Origin: Bacillota bacterium
Lineage (GTDB): Bacteria; Bacillota; Clostridia; DSM-8532
Length of the DNA stretch: 64,000 bases
Assembly: GCA_023443745.1 (NCBI GenBank)
Contig: JAEZTB010000033.1
Span: forward strand, 22,452 to 86,451
Reading direction: 5' to 3'
Position 1 is the first letter of the stretch. Each line of letters starts with the position of its first letter. Made by a program: the position numbers and the translations under genes. This document shows positions 16,788-25,538 of this stretch, piece by piece. The notes under the pieces were generated by a model, which saw only the letters and a program-made list of their open reading frames with translations, did no database searches and had not been told where the DNA came from.

Positions 16788-16840
16788 CTGTTTTAAAAAA
16801 GGTCGAGCTTGAGGTGCGTAGCCAAAGGCACGCGCCCCTA

Positions 16841-17071
16841 TTACTGGATGATCTCGACAACAACCCTCTTGTTTTCCTTGATGGCTGCCGCCTTCATAAC
16901 AACGCGTATGGCTTTGGCAATTCTGCCCTGCTTTCCGATAACTTTACCCATATCATCTTCAGAAACCTTCAGCTCAAGGATGAGGGATTGTTCACCCTCT
17001 ATCTCATTTACCGAAACATCATCAGGATTGTCAACCAATGATCTCGCAATTTGCTCCAGCAACTCTTTCAT
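16841..17071 (-). CDS. khpA: KH domain RNA-binding protein KhpA (YlqC)
   Basis: Small RNA-binding protein of 76 residues with one KH domain; the GKQGRIAKAIR loop is the GXXG-type RNA contact. The ATG at 17071 has GGAGG 8 nt upstream; an in-frame ATG at 17107 overlaps the end of rpsP and was rejected. It follows rpsP as in most Firmicutes, but the next expected genes rimM and trmD are absent. Confidence 0.95.
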   Translation of the reverse strand: MKELLEQIARSLVDNPDDVSVNEIEGEQSLILELKVSEDDMGKVIGKQGRIAKAIRVVMKAAAIKENKRVVVEIIQ

Positions 17072-17103
17072 TGATAGTACCTCCACTCGTTGCAGAATTG
17101 AAA

Positions 17104-17346
17104 TCACTCTGTGACTCCTGCTATCTTAAGCAGCTTCTTAACAGTGTCGGTAGGTTGTGCACCGTTTCCGAGCCACTTCTTAACCTTTTCAGCATCAACG
17201 CTGATCAGGGAGGGATTTGCCAGCGGATCGTAGGTACCAACCTGCTCGATAAACTTACCATCACGTGGAGATCTCTCGTCTGCGACAATTATTCTGTAGA
17301 AGGGCTTTTTCTTTGCACCCATTCTTTTCAGTCTTATCTTTACCAT
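17104..17346 (-). CDS. rpsP: 30S ribosomal protein S16
   Basis: Ribosomal protein of 80 residues starting MVKIRLKRMGAKKKPFYRI, followed by ADERSPRDGKFIEQVGTYDP, both family signatures. Of two adjacent ATG codons the second (17346) is taken because the GGTGG site is 7 nt from it and homologues begin MVKIRL. It is the third gene of ylxM-ffh-rpsP-khpA. Confidence 0.97.
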   Translation of the reverse strand: MVKIRLKRMGAKKKPFYRIIVADERSPRDGKFIEQVGTYDPLANPSLISVDAEKVKKWLGNGAQPTDTVKKLLKIAGVTE

Positions 17347-17445
17347 CATTTCACCACCTTTCAAATTTTAGTCAAGGTTTTTTCTATCTATCCACCCGAC
17401 CTTAAAATCTCAAGGTATCGGCGTTTCTAGCGAAAAACAAAATTA

Positions 17446-18798
17446 TCAGAAGGGCCTCTTAAAGCCACCCATGCCGCCCATGCCCTTCATGAGCTTATTG
17501 GCTTTGCCTCCGGACAAGGTTTTCATGAGTTTTTTCATATCTTCAAACTGCTTTAATAGACGGTTGACGTCGGTAACCGTTGTGCCGCTCCCTTTGGCAA
17601 TCCGGACTCGTCTGCTGGCATTGAGCACATTCGGATTATTGCGCTCCTGTTTGGTCATGGATTGGACAATGGCTACGGTACGACCAAACTGCTTTTCATC
17701 TAAGTCAATGCCCTTTAAGGCCTTGGTGTCCATTCCGGGAAGCATTCCGAGAACCTGATTTAAGGGGCCCATTTTCTTAACCTGCTGCATTTGTTCCAGG
17801 AAGTCGTCTAAAGTGAAGGTCGCCGTACGCATTTTCTTTTCAAGCTCCAGGGCCTTTTTTTCATCAAAGGCAGTCTGGGCTTTTTCGATCAGGCTGAGAA
17901 CGTCTCCCATGCCCAGGATTCTGGAAGCCATACGATCCGGGTAGAAGGGTTCGAGATCGCTGAGCTTTTCGCCCAAGCCTGTATATTTTATGGGTTTTCC
18001 GGTGACGGCACGGGTTGATAGGGCAGCACCACCGCGGGTATCGCCATCCAATTTAGTAAGGATAATGCCGTCGATGCCCAGCTTTTCATTGAACGAGCCT
18101 GCCACATTGACTGCATCCTGACCAGTCATGGCATCTACCACCAGCAGAATTTCCTGAGGCCTCGCGGCCTGCTTGATGCGCTTTAGCTCGTCCATAAGCG
18201 CTTCGTCTATATGAAGTCGGCCAGCCGTATCGATGATGACCATGTCAAACTGCATGGACTTGGCATGTGCTATAGCCTTTTGTGCTATTACAACGGGGTC
18301 GGTGTTGGTCCCCATCTCAAAGACCGGGATATTGAGCTGCCCGCCTACAACCTGCAGCTGCTTGACAGCAGCCGGACGGTAGACATCACAGGCAACCAGT
18401 AAGGGACGCTTGCCATCCTTGCGGAGCATGTTGGCCAGCTTACCGGTGGTAGTAGTTTTACCGGAACCCTGGAGCCCAACCATCATATAAACGGTAGGGG
18501 GTGCCGGAGAATAGGTCAGCTTTGAGGGCACCGAGCCCATGAGCTTGATAAGCTCCTCGTGGACAATTTTGACTACCTGCTGGCCTGGCGTGAGGCTTTC
18601 CAGGACATCCTGTCCTACAGCACGTTCGGTCAGCGTATTCACAAAGTCTTTGACAACTTTAAAATTAACATCCGCTTCAAGAAGCGCAAGCTTAACCTCG
18701 CGCATCATTTCTTTAACATCTTTTTCAGATACACGTACAGAACCCTTCATTTTCTTCATGAGATTCTGCAGTTTTTCCGACAATCCTTCAAATACCAT
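17446..18798 (-). CDS. ffh: Signal recognition particle protein Ffh
   Basis: GTPase that binds signal sequences of nascent membrane and secreted proteins together with 4.5S/6S RNA. The 450-residue protein has the N domain, the G domain with P-loop GLQGSGKT (108-115), DTAGR, and TKLDGDTRGGA, and the methionine-rich M domain ending MKGMGGMGGFKRPF. Length is typical. It follows ylxM and precedes rpsP. Confidence 0.98.
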   Translation of the reverse strand: MVFEGLSEKLQNLMKKMKGSVRVSEKDVKEMMREVKLALLEADVNFKVVKDFVNTLTERAVGQDVLESLTPGQQVVKIVHEELIKLMGSVPSKLTYSPAPPTVYMMVGLQGSGKTTTTGKLANMLRKDGKRPLLVACDVYRPAAVKQLQVVGGQLNIPVFEMGTNTDPVVIAQKAIAHAKSMQFDMVIIDTAGRLHIDEALMDELKRIKQAARPQEILLVVDAMTGQDAVNVAGSFNEKLGIDGIILTKLDGDTRGGAALSTRAVTGKPIKYTGLGEKLSDLEPFYPDRMASRILGMGDVLSLIEKAQTAFDEKKALELEKKMRTATFTLDDFLEQMQQVKKMGPLNQVLGMLPGMDTKALKGIDLDEKQFGRTVAIVQSMTKQERNNPNVLNASRRVRIAKGSGTTVTDVNRLLKQFEDMKKLMKTLSGGKANKLMKGMGGMGGFKRPF

Positions 18799-18834
18799 AT
18801 TATCCCTCTATCTCAATGATCCGTTATTTCTTCT

Positions 18835-19233
18835 TCATAACGTGTCTAGAAGCTTTTCAAGAAGCTCCACAGCCTTATTGTAATCTGCGTTTTTTGTCAG
18901 CTCCGGTGCTTTATCCCCCATGGCCTGAAGGGTTTTCAAGGCTTTCTCAATAACCTTTTCCTGCTCCCTGAACCGCTCCACAAGCCCCAGCCTTTTTTCG
19001 TATCCCTCCAAGGACTGCTTAGCCTTCCGGATACTGTCATGAACGCCCTGCCGACTGATTCCGAGATCTTCAGCAATTTCCCCCAGCGAAAGATCACTGT
19101 TGTAATGAAGATCCATAATCTCATATTGTCTCTTTGTCAGAAGCTGACCGTAAAAATCCAGCAGTACGGTTACTTCAAAAACATCCTCGACAGTTCCACG
19201 GGAACTTGCTTCCACCTTATTATTATCCTTCAT
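18835..19233 (-). CDS. ylxM: YlxM family helix-turn-helix protein
   Basis: Protein of 132 residues with a sigma-factor region-4-like helix-turn-helix (LTKRQYEIMDLHYNSDLSLG, IAEDLGISRQGVHDSIRKAK) and a coiled C-terminus. YlxM proteins are cotranscribed with ffh and contribute to SRP function in streptococci. The ATG at 19233 is chosen because a perfect promoter lies between it and an in-frame ATG at 19314; the latter would be upstream of the transcription start. Confidence 0.92.
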   Translation of the reverse strand: MKDNNKVEASSRGTVEDVFEVTVLLDFYGQLLTKRQYEIMDLHYNSDLSLGEIAEDLGISRQGVHDSIRKAKQSLEGYEKRLGLVERFREQEKVIEKALKTLQAMGDKAPELTKNADYNKAVELLEKLLDTL

Positions 19234-19273
19234 AAGATCCCACCCTGTCAAGTATTTTTGCTTTACACCTGAT

Positions 19274-19302
19274 ATTATATTGGGAACATGCTTTCCTGTC
19301 AA
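19274..19302 (-). promoter_or_regulatory. Consensus promoter of ylxM-ffh-rpsP-khpA
   Basis: Minus strand TTGACA (19297-19302), exactly 17 nt, TATAAT (19274-19279): a full consensus sigma-A promoter. It overlaps the very end of the upstream ABC permease gene region and sets the ylxM start. Confidence 0.9.
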
Positions 19303-19310
19303 GGTTTCAT

Positions 19311-21596
19311 TCATTCTACTGCTTTAAGAGAGCTCACCATATCAATGGTTTTGACCTTATGTGACAGCAGGTAATTAACCGAAACTGACAGCAGAAAAGT
19401 ACCTGAGCAGCACAGAACTAACGAGTATGGGGTTATGCGTGTGAACATATCCATTGTATCGGTCATCGTCGAAAGAATAAAGCCAACCAGTGCATAACCG
19501 CAAGGAATACCCAGAAAGATTCCCAGAACTGTGAGCCATATATTCTGCTTTTGAAGAAGCGAGCGAATTTTCCTCGAAAAAAGGCCCAACACCTTTAGTG
19601 TCGCCAATTCCCTCAAGCGTTCGGTGAAAGACAGGGCACCCAGATTATAAAGCACCACCACTCCTAGAATGACCGCCGCCAGAATAAGGATTCCAATCAT
19701 CATTTGCATACTTTCAAGCATGGTGCTAAAGCTTTTAATGAGATCAGCCTTTTCTTGCACGCCCTTTACACCGGGCAGCTTTTCAGCATCCTTCACGAGA
19801 TGAGCTGAGAGCAATGCCGAAGGCTTCATGGTATCGCCCGTTTTCTCATAGGCTTCCTCGCTCATGGCAATGCCCTGCCCCATGGGGGTTCTGAAAATTT
19901 TGAGGATTTCTGACTGCTGCCAGGTATTTTGTCCATAGAGCCGCCATTCTATCTTATCCCCGATTTCTGCGTGAAGGAGACCGGCCATTTTGTAAGACAG
20001 GGCGATTCCGCTACCGGGTAGCTCAATGGGTTGGTGATCAGAGTCCTTGAAACGAATCTGAGTTCCTTCTCCCAAAACCGTCAGTGACCCTGTTTTCTTT
20101 ATACCGTTTTTATTGATTTCAATACCCGATTCCTGAACCCATTGCCCGGAATAGCGATCTTTAAGAACGCCCTTCTCTTCTGCTGAAATATCCTCCTTAA
20201 GGATTATTTTGCTTTGGTAGGTATGTAAATCCCCATACATCCAGTTACTTATTCCGCTTACGGTATCACTTAAACCCAAAGCGCACAGCAGCAGGGCCAT
20301 GCTGCCGGTAACCCCTGCAACTGCCATAATAGAACGCACCTTGCTCCTAAAGATATCTCTGATATTCCATTGCACAGAGAAACCAAGCTTATGCCAGCTC
20401 CGGCTTTTTTCCCAGCGGGTGTGCCGTCCGATCTTTGGTGCACGAGGTCGCAAGGTGGCCGCCGGCACCTCTGACAGCTCCTTCCGGCATGCAAAATAGC
20501 TGGATGCACTGCAGCAAAGAACCGCTACAGCCACAGCAGTCCAATCGGTCGGGACAATGATGGCATACCAATCAGGCAACGAATAGAGTGACTTCTGCAT
20601 GGTGAAAAGAATGGGCGGGATAATCAGAGGCCCGGTGAATAAACCAATAATTCCTCCGGCCAGTCCAATCCATAAGCCGTAAGAAACATAATGAAACAGG
20701 ATTTTACGTCTTTTAAAGCCCATTGCTTTTAAGGTTCCTATTTGCGTCCGCTGGTTGCTGACTAAACGGGTCATGGTGGTCAGCATGGAGAGAGCTGCAA
20801 TCAGAAAAAAAACGACAGGAAACACCCCGCCCATAGCTTTGCTCTGCTCTATTTCAGACCGGAACATAGCGGTGCTTGGATGATTATCTCTTGTGAGAAT
20901 AAGGCTGTACTTACCAAAAAGGGTTGTTTCAAGGCTGGAATGAACAACCGGTAAATTCGCATCCATTGCCGCCTTTATGAGCAACTGGTTGTTTGGAAGC
21001 GGTATTTCAGCCGGTAGAGCATTTTGCGTCATAAAGGCAAACCCAAACACATTTGGATTCGGTAAAAGCTCAGATTCATCTTTCACGTTATAAACATACT
21101 CGGGATGCAGAATAAAACCCAGGATTTTTTTGTTTATCTTTAGTCCAAAAGCCTCAAGAGTAATGAATCCGCCAATCTTCAAATGGTGAGCCTCTGCAAA
21201 CGAAGCGTCCAGCCATAAGCCATCTTGGGTTGTATCAAACATAGCTCCTTCAACAATATGCGGGCGTGATAATTGATTGTCCTCTACAATATTGAGTCTT
21301 ATTGTTGGCCGCCCTTCCAAAACCGCAACACTGTCAAGGGTCAATCGGCGGGATACGGTGAGAACCCCCGGTATCTTAGAAACCTCGGCTGCCGTCTCCC
21401 GGCTGAAATCCTGCCCCATGATCCAAAATTCCGGCATCCGGGATTCTTCATAATAGCGGTCAGCCTCCGACTCCATACCATACCATTCCGCATTGATACC
21501 TGAAAACACCAGTACACCTAAAACGGACATGATAAAAATTGAAATAAATTGGGTGACATTGGTCTTTATATCCCGAAACATTTTTCGCAAGAGCAT
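19311..21596 (-). CDS. FtsX-like ABC transporter permease with two FtsX domains
   Basis: Membrane protein of 761 residues. An N-terminal helix (about 15-35) is followed by a large MacB-like extracellular region, three helices with the FtsX domain (FLIAALSMLTTMTRLVSNQR), a second helix pair and extracellular domain, and a second FtsX domain at the C-terminus (MIGILILAAVILGVVVLYNL). Such permeases work in export or envelope stress. It overlaps the ATPase gene by 1 nt. With the TetR gene in front, a drug- or peptide-responsive exporter is likely, but the substrate is unknown. Confidence 0.92.
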   Translation of the reverse strand: MLLRKMFRDIKTNVTQFISIFIMSVLGVLVFSGINAEWYGMESEADRYYEESRMPEFWIMGQDFSRETAAEVSKIPGVLTVSRRLTLDSVAVLEGRPTIRLNIVEDNQLSRPHIVEGAMFDTTQDGLWLDASFAEAHHLKIGGFITLEAFGLKINKKILGFILHPEYVYNVKDESELLPNPNVFGFAFMTQNALPAEIPLPNNQLLIKAAMDANLPVVHSSLETTLFGKYSLILTRDNHPSTAMFRSEIEQSKAMGGVFPVVFFLIAALSMLTTMTRLVSNQRTQIGTLKAMGFKRRKILFHYVSYGLWIGLAGGIIGLFTGPLIIPPILFTMQKSLYSLPDWYAIIVPTDWTAVAVAVLCCSASSYFACRKELSEVPAATLRPRAPKIGRHTRWEKSRSWHKLGFSVQWNIRDIFRSKVRSIMAVAGVTGSMALLLCALGLSDTVSGISNWMYGDLHTYQSKIILKEDISAEEKGVLKDRYSGQWVQESGIEINKNGIKKTGSLTVLGEGTQIRFKDSDHQPIELPGSGIALSYKMAGLLHAEIGDKIEWRLYGQNTWQQSEILKIFRTPMGQGIAMSEEAYEKTGDTMKPSALLSAHLVKDAEKLPGVKGVQEKADLIKSFSTMLESMQMMIGILILAAVILGVVVLYNLGALSFTERLRELATLKVLGLFSRKIRSLLQKQNIWLTVLGIFLGIPCGYALVGFILSTMTDTMDMFTRITPYSLVLCCSGTFLLSVSVNYLLSHKVKTIDMVSSLKAVE

Positions 21597-22300
21597 TACC
21601 AGTTCACCTCCTCCACATTAAGAGGGTCTGAATTGAGAACCTGCTCATTAATCCTGCCGTTTCGCATCTTGATAACACGATTGGCCGCAGGTGCAAGAGA
21701 TGAATTATGTGTGACAATGACCACTGTATGGCCTTTTTCCCGGCTCATCTTTTGCAGGAGCGTCAAGATAAGCACACCTGTTTCGCTGTCCAACGCCCCT
21801 GTAGGCTCATCACAGAGGAGGAGCTTTGGATTTTTGCAGATGGCCCTTGCAATGGAGACACGCTGTTGTTCACCACCTGAAAGCTGTGCCGGAAACTGAT
21901 GCATACGATCTGCCAGACCGACTGACTCAAGTGTTTCTCTGACATCCAGCGCGTTTTTTACTATTTCCTTGGTAATCGCCACGTTCTCATAAGCTGTTAG
22001 TGTGGGAATAAGGTTATAGAACTGAAAAACAAAGCCCACATCGTCACATCTGTAGGCCGTAAGCCCATTATCATCCAGCAGCGAGAGATCCCGGCCGTCA
22101 ATCATTAAAGAACCCTTTGTTGCTTTGTCCATTCCTCCAAGCAAATTCAGAACGGTGCTTTTACCTGCTCCGCTGGGTCCTAGAATGACTACGAATTCGC
22201 CCTTTTCAATTTCAAAGCTGATATCGTCTACAGCGCGTATCTTTAGTTCTCCTGCTGGATACTCTTTTGTGACGTTTCTAAACTGAATAAGAGGATTCAT
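21596..22300 (-). CDS. ABC transporter ATP-binding protein, MacB/LolD type
   Basis: ATPase of 234 residues with Walker A GPSGAGKST, signature LSGGEQQR and Walker B LLLCDEPTGALD, typical of the MacB/LolD/YknY branch that pairs with FtsX-like permeases. The ATG at 22300 has AGGAAGGG upstream; a TTG at 22324 in frame overlaps the TetR gene and is less likely. It is coupled to the downstream permease. Confidence 0.95.
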   Translation of the reverse strand: MNPLIQFRNVTKEYPAGELKIRAVDDISFEIEKGEFVVILGPSGAGKSTVLNLLGGMDKATKGSLMIDGRDLSLLDDNGLTAYRCDDVGFVFQFYNLIPTLTAYENVAITKEIVKNALDVRETLESVGLADRMHQFPAQLSGGEQQRVSIARAICKNPKLLLCDEPTGALDSETGVLILTLLQKMSREKGHTVVIVTHNSSLAPAANRVIKMRNGRINEQVLNSDPLNVEEVNW

Positions 22301-22320
22301 AACGATTTCCCTTCCTATTT

Positions 22321-22932
22321 TCAAATTTGGCCCAAAGCCTCAGGAGTTACCCCCAACACCTTTGAAATGAGATGAATGATATCTTGAGGGTCCAAATAAT
22401 GGCTGTTATGCAGTTGCTCCGGATTTCCGTGTATCAGTCCAAAAATACCGAATATCAAAAACGATGCTGTGGCAGTAGTATTTTTTATACTGAGAACTCC
22501 TTTCTCATTGGCATTGCTCAACGCCTCACTGACAGGGCCTACAAGGCTCTGGGCCACATGAAGAGAAAGCCGGTAGTCCATATCAAGCTGCTCCGAGTGC
22601 TGAATCCCCTCCATCAATGCTTCTTCCGACTGGCGGAAAAGCTGATCCATGGTTTTGAGTACATACTCAATACGTTTTATAAAAGAAATGGAGTCATCGA
22701 GGATAATGGACTCAAGCTTAGCTGCAAAATCATCGGTATATTGCTCCATTGCAGCCCGAAATACCTCTTCCTTGGAATTAAAGTAGTAATAGAAAAGGCC
22801 TTGGGCTACATTAAGCTTGTGCACAATATCGCTTACGGACGTTTTTTCATACCCGTTTTTTAAGAACAGCTCCAAAGCCGTGTCCAGTATTTCTTTTCTG
22901 CGCTCCTGAGGAGCTTTTGTTATCCTTGTCAT
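22321..22932 (-). CDS. TetR/AcrR family transcriptional regulator
   Basis: Repressor of 203 residues. The N-terminal helix-turn-helix (ILDTALELFLKNGYEKTSVS, IVHKLNVAQGLFYYYFNSKE) is classic TetR; the C-terminal two thirds form a ligand-binding and dimer domain. GAGGTGA precedes the ATG. It is the first gene of the transcript with the ABC ATPase and permease, and a palindrome in its own promoter suggests autorepression of the whole operon. Confidence 0.95.
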   Translation of the reverse strand: MTRITKAPQERRKEILDTALELFLKNGYEKTSVSDIVHKLNVAQGLFYYYFNSKEEVFRAAMEQYTDDFAAKLESIILDDSISFIKRIEYVLKTMDQLFRQSEEALMEGIQHSEQLDMDYRLSLHVAQSLVGPVSEALSNANEKGVLSIKNTTATASFLIFGIFGLIHGNPEQLHNSHYLDPQDIIHLISKVLGVTPEALGQI

Positions 22933-22957
22933 TGGAAAAAATCACCTCTCTCTATCT

Positions 22958-22987
22958 ATTATATTAAACTGACTGACTTTCAGTCAA
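22958..22987 (-). promoter_or_regulatory. TetR operon promoter with overlapping operator palindrome
   Basis: Minus strand TTGACT (22982-22987), 18 nt, TATAAT (22958-22963). The palindrome TGACT-N3-AGTCA (22974-22986) covers the -35 element and part of the spacer, and a further GACTGA repeat adjoins it, as in many TetR-family operators. Binding there would block RNA polymerase. Confidence 0.72.
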
Positions 22988-23070
22988 TACTTTTGATATA
23001 TTGATTCAGCATGAAGATGCATCATTATGGCATCAGCCAGTCATTCCCATATATCTATGGACTTAGCGTA

Positions 23071-23099
23071 TTGTCATCATCGGCTTGATGCTTTATAAT
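23071..23099 (+). promoter_or_regulatory. trmB: trmB promoter
   Basis: TTGTCA (23071-23076), 17 nt, TATAAT (23094-23099), giving a leader of a little over 100 nt before trmB. Confidence 0.7.
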
Positions 23100-23118
23100 A
23101 ACCTTACCCGTTACCAGA

Positions 23119-23140
23119 GTTCGTTCCTAAAAGAACGAAC
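23119..23140 (+). repeat. Perfect inverted repeat in the trmB leader
   Basis: GTTCGTTC-N6-GAACGAAC, 8-bp arms, about 20 nt after the -10 box. It may fold as an mRNA hairpin or be an operator. There is no T run, so it is not a terminator. Confidence 0.5.
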
Positions 23141-23213
23141 AACAAGCCTAGACCCGCAAGAGAAATCAAAGGTGATACTTCGTATTAATCTTGAAATAAA
23201 GAGGTGATTGACG

Positions 23214-23873
23214 TTGAGGCTGAGAAACGATCCCCAGGCTTATGACAAGCTGGAGCATTCAAAAAACTTTATTCAAGACCCAAAAGCATATAAAGGCCGG
23301 TGGTATGAGTATTTTGGCAATCAAAACTCCATCCACATGGAAATCGGGTCAGGCAAAGGGCGTTTTATTACCACTTTAGCTCAGCAAAACCCTGATATCA
23401 ACTATATCGCCCTTGAAAAGTTCCCGACTGTACTTTTAAAGCTGATGAAGAAGATACCGGAGCAGGGAATCCGTAATCTTGCAGTGGTCAGCACCGACGC
23501 GGAGCTTCTGGAAGAGATCTTTGACCCGGGAGAGATAGAAAAGCTCTACCTCAATTTCTCAGATCCATGGCCAAAAAGCCGCCATGCCAAGAGACGGCTG
23601 ACTTCTGCCAACTTCTTGGAGCTATATAAAAAGATTTTGAAAGCTGGAGCAACGATAGAGTTTAAAACCGATAACCGGGGTTTGTTTGATTTTTCGCTTG
23701 AAGAATTCAAAAACTCCCATTATACTTTGAAGAAAATAACCTTTGACCTATACAGCAGTGATCTGATAGAGGGCAATATTGCTACAGAATACGAGGAAAA
23801 ATTCCATAGCCTTGGAACGCCTATTAATAAACTCATTGCACAACTCAACGGTCAAATGGAAGAAAAGGAGTGA
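23214..23873 (+). CDS. trmB: tRNA (guanine-N7)-methyltransferase TrmB
   Basis: SAM-dependent enzyme that makes m7G46 in tRNA, 219 residues. The SAM site MEIGSGKGRFI, the YIALEKF strand and LNFSDPWPKSRHAKRRLTS, plus the TDNRGLFDFSLEEF motif, are characteristic. The TTG at 23214 is taken as start because GAGGTG lies 7 nt upstream; a TTG six nt earlier is too close to that site. It is cotranscribed with the TSCPD gene. Confidence 0.95.
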   Translation: MRLRNDPQAYDKLEHSKNFIQDPKAYKGRWYEYFGNQNSIHMEIGSGKGRFITTLAQQNPDINYIALEKFPTVLLKLMKKIPEQGIRNLAVVSTDAELLEEIFDPGEIEKLYLNFSDPWPKSRHAKRRLTSANFLELYKKILKAGATIEFKTDNRGLFDFSLEEFKNSHYTLKKITFDLYSSDLIEGNIATEYEEKFHSLGTPINKLIAQLNGQMEEKE

Positions 23874-23878
23874 AAACC

Positions 23879-24130
23879 ATGACATACAAACACAAGAATA
23901 AAGGAACCTGCTCATCACAGGTCCAATTTGATATTGAATCGGGCAAGGTACATAATGTCACTTTTTCAAACGGGTGCGACGGCAATCTTACAGGTATATC
24001 TGCTCTTATAGAGGGAATGGACGCTGTGGAAGCTGTTAAAAAGCTTAAAGGAATACGCTGCGGATATAAATCCACTTCTTGCCCCGATCAATTGTCCCAA
24101 GCCATTGAAGAAGCCCTGGAAACATTGTAA
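23879..24130 (+). CDS. TSCPD domain protein (TIGR03905-like)
   Basis: Small protein of 83 residues: an N-terminal KGTCSSQVQFDIESGKVHNV, a middle FSNGCDGNLTGISALIEGM and the naming motif TSCPDQLSQA. The same domain is found in adenosylcobalamin-dependent ribonucleotide reductases; as a free-standing protein its role is unknown. AAGGAG lies 8 nt before the ATG and the gene begins 5 nt after trmB. Confidence 0.88.
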   Translation: MTYKHKNKGTCSSQVQFDIESGKVHNVTFSNGCDGNLTGISALIEGMDAVEAVKKLKGIRCGYKSTSCPDQLSQAIEEALETL

Positions 24131-24160
24131 ACCGAAATAGTGACTATATTAAAACGCTGT

Positions 24161-24190
24161 GCCGAGTCTGTTACTGAGACTCGGCCTTGT
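24161..24190. terminator. Terminator hairpin between convergent TSCPD and malY-like genes
   Basis: A 9-bp perfect stem GCCGAGTCT/AGACTCGGC with a 7-nt loop, followed on the plus strand by CTTGTTGT. It lies between convergent genes and may act for both. Confidence 0.75.
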
Positions 24191-24202
24191 TGTCCCCCTG
24201 GC

Positions 24203-25384
24203 TCACAATTTGCTGATTGCTTTTTTGAGTCTTTCTAGTGCCTGCTCCAGAACACTTGTGGGGCAAGCGATATTCATTCTTTCAAAGCCATTTCCTTCTT
24301 CTCCGAAAATATAACCTTCGTCGAAAAAGATCTGAGCTTCTTCATGCATCAATTTTTCCAACCTGTCTTTATCAAGGCCAAGCCCATTGAAATCCATCCA
24401 CTGCAAATAGGTGCCCTCAAGGTTATAGACCTTAATGGCAGGAAGATTCTCCTCTATGTATTTTTTAAGAGTCAGATGGTTGCGATGAATCACCTTCAGT
24501 AATTGATCAAGCCACTCTTCACACTGTGTATAAGCAATTTCGCAGGCTTTATAACCCAGAATGTTTAATGAAAAGAATCCATTGGAGTGAACTTCCTCTA
24601 AATATGCCTCCCTGAGCTTTTGATTGGGAATAATAATGTTGGAAGTCTGAAGTCCAGCCAGGTTAAAAGTTTTGCTGGGGGCGGTGCATACGATTGTATT
24701 ATTCGCTAACTCATCAGAAAGAGCTGCGAACACGGTATGTTTATGACCCGGCATAATCAGGTCAAAATGGATTTCATCAGAAATAATCAGAACATTATTT
24801 CTTAAGCAGATATCCCCTACTTTCGCAAGCTCATCTTTAGACCAAACCCGCCCGACCGGATTATGGGGGCTACAGAACAGGAGCATTTTATTGTTTGGGT
24901 CCTTAGCCTTTCTTTCCAGATCTTCAAAGTCTATTTTATAAACAGAGCCTGTGTTGATTAAAGGACTTTCAACAATAGTTCTATTGTTGGTTTCTATAGC
25001 ACCATAGAACGGATAATAGACAGGGGGCATAATAATAACCCCATCCCCCGGCTCGGTAAAAGCTTTGACTGCCGAGAAAAATGCGGATACGACACCGGCG
25101 GAACCTACGATCCATTCGGGCGATACATTCCATTCATGCCTCTTCTTCATCCAACTGCATACAGCTCTGTAATAATGCTCGGTTGGCCTGGTATAGCCAA
25201 GAACGGTGGAATTAATATAGTGCTTCAATCCTTCGATTATTTCAGGTGCATTAATAAACTCCATGTCGGCTACAGAAAAAGGAACGATGCCCTCTGATAC
25301 TTGGGGATTCCATTTCTTCATCTGTTCCCATTTGGACGATCCGGTGTTGGCTCTGTTGATAACTTTCTCAAAATCATACTTCAT
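24203..25384 (-). CDS. MalY/PatB family PLP-dependent C-S lyase or aminotransferase
   Basis: Fold-type I PLP enzyme of 393 residues, related to cystathionine beta-lyases of the PatB/MalY group. PLP-binding residues are visible: CSPHNPVGRVW (Asn175), ISDEIHFDL (Asp203) and SKTFNLAG with Lys238 as the Schiff-base lysine. The start ATG at 25384 has GGAGG 8 nt upstream; a GTG 24 nt earlier is in frame but has no site. It probably cleaves cystathionine or related thioethers; no sulfur-responsive riboswitch was seen upstream. Confidence 0.9.
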   Translation of the reverse strand: MKYDFEKVINRANTGSSKWEQMKKWNPQVSEGIVPFSVADMEFINAPEIIEGLKHYINSTVLGYTRPTEHYYRAVCSWMKKRHEWNVSPEWIVGSAGVVSAFFSAVKAFTEPGDGVIIMPPVYYPFYGAIETNNRTIVESPLINTGSVYKIDFEDLERKAKDPNNKMLLFCSPHNPVGRVWSKDELAKVGDICLRNNVLIISDEIHFDLIMPGHKHTVFAALSDELANNTIVCTAPSKTFNLAGLQTSNIIIPNQKLREAYLEEVHSNGFFSLNILGYKACEIAYTQCEEWLDQLLKVIHRNHLTLKKYIEENLPAIKVYNLEGTYLQWMDFNGLGLDKDRLEKLMHEEAQIFFDEGYIFGEEGNGFERMNIACPTSVLEQALERLKKAISKL

Positions 25385-25508
25385 ATCCATAACCTCCAAA
25401 TTGAGCACCCTCTCTCTTCAAGTATTTTACCACATATATAATAAAACTTACCTTTGCAAGGATGCCGGAAAACGGTGGCAGACCGTGATCAGTCAGCATG
25501 AAAAGATA

Positions 25509-25538
25509 TAAAAAAGGACTATCCCAAAACTATTCCTT
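25509..25538 (-). terminator. Probable terminator after the second Gfo/Idh/MocA gene
   Basis: Minus strand AAGGAATA/TAGTCCTT stem with one A-G mismatch and a 9-nt loop, followed by TTTTTT. It lies about 50 nt past the stop codon of the oxidoreductase gene and before malY-like. Confidence 0.55.

Noticed and set aside
25385..25508. S-box or T-box leader before the MalY-like gene
   Set aside because: The upstream gap is short and lacks the conserved core motifs and a terminator/antiterminator pair for the gene.
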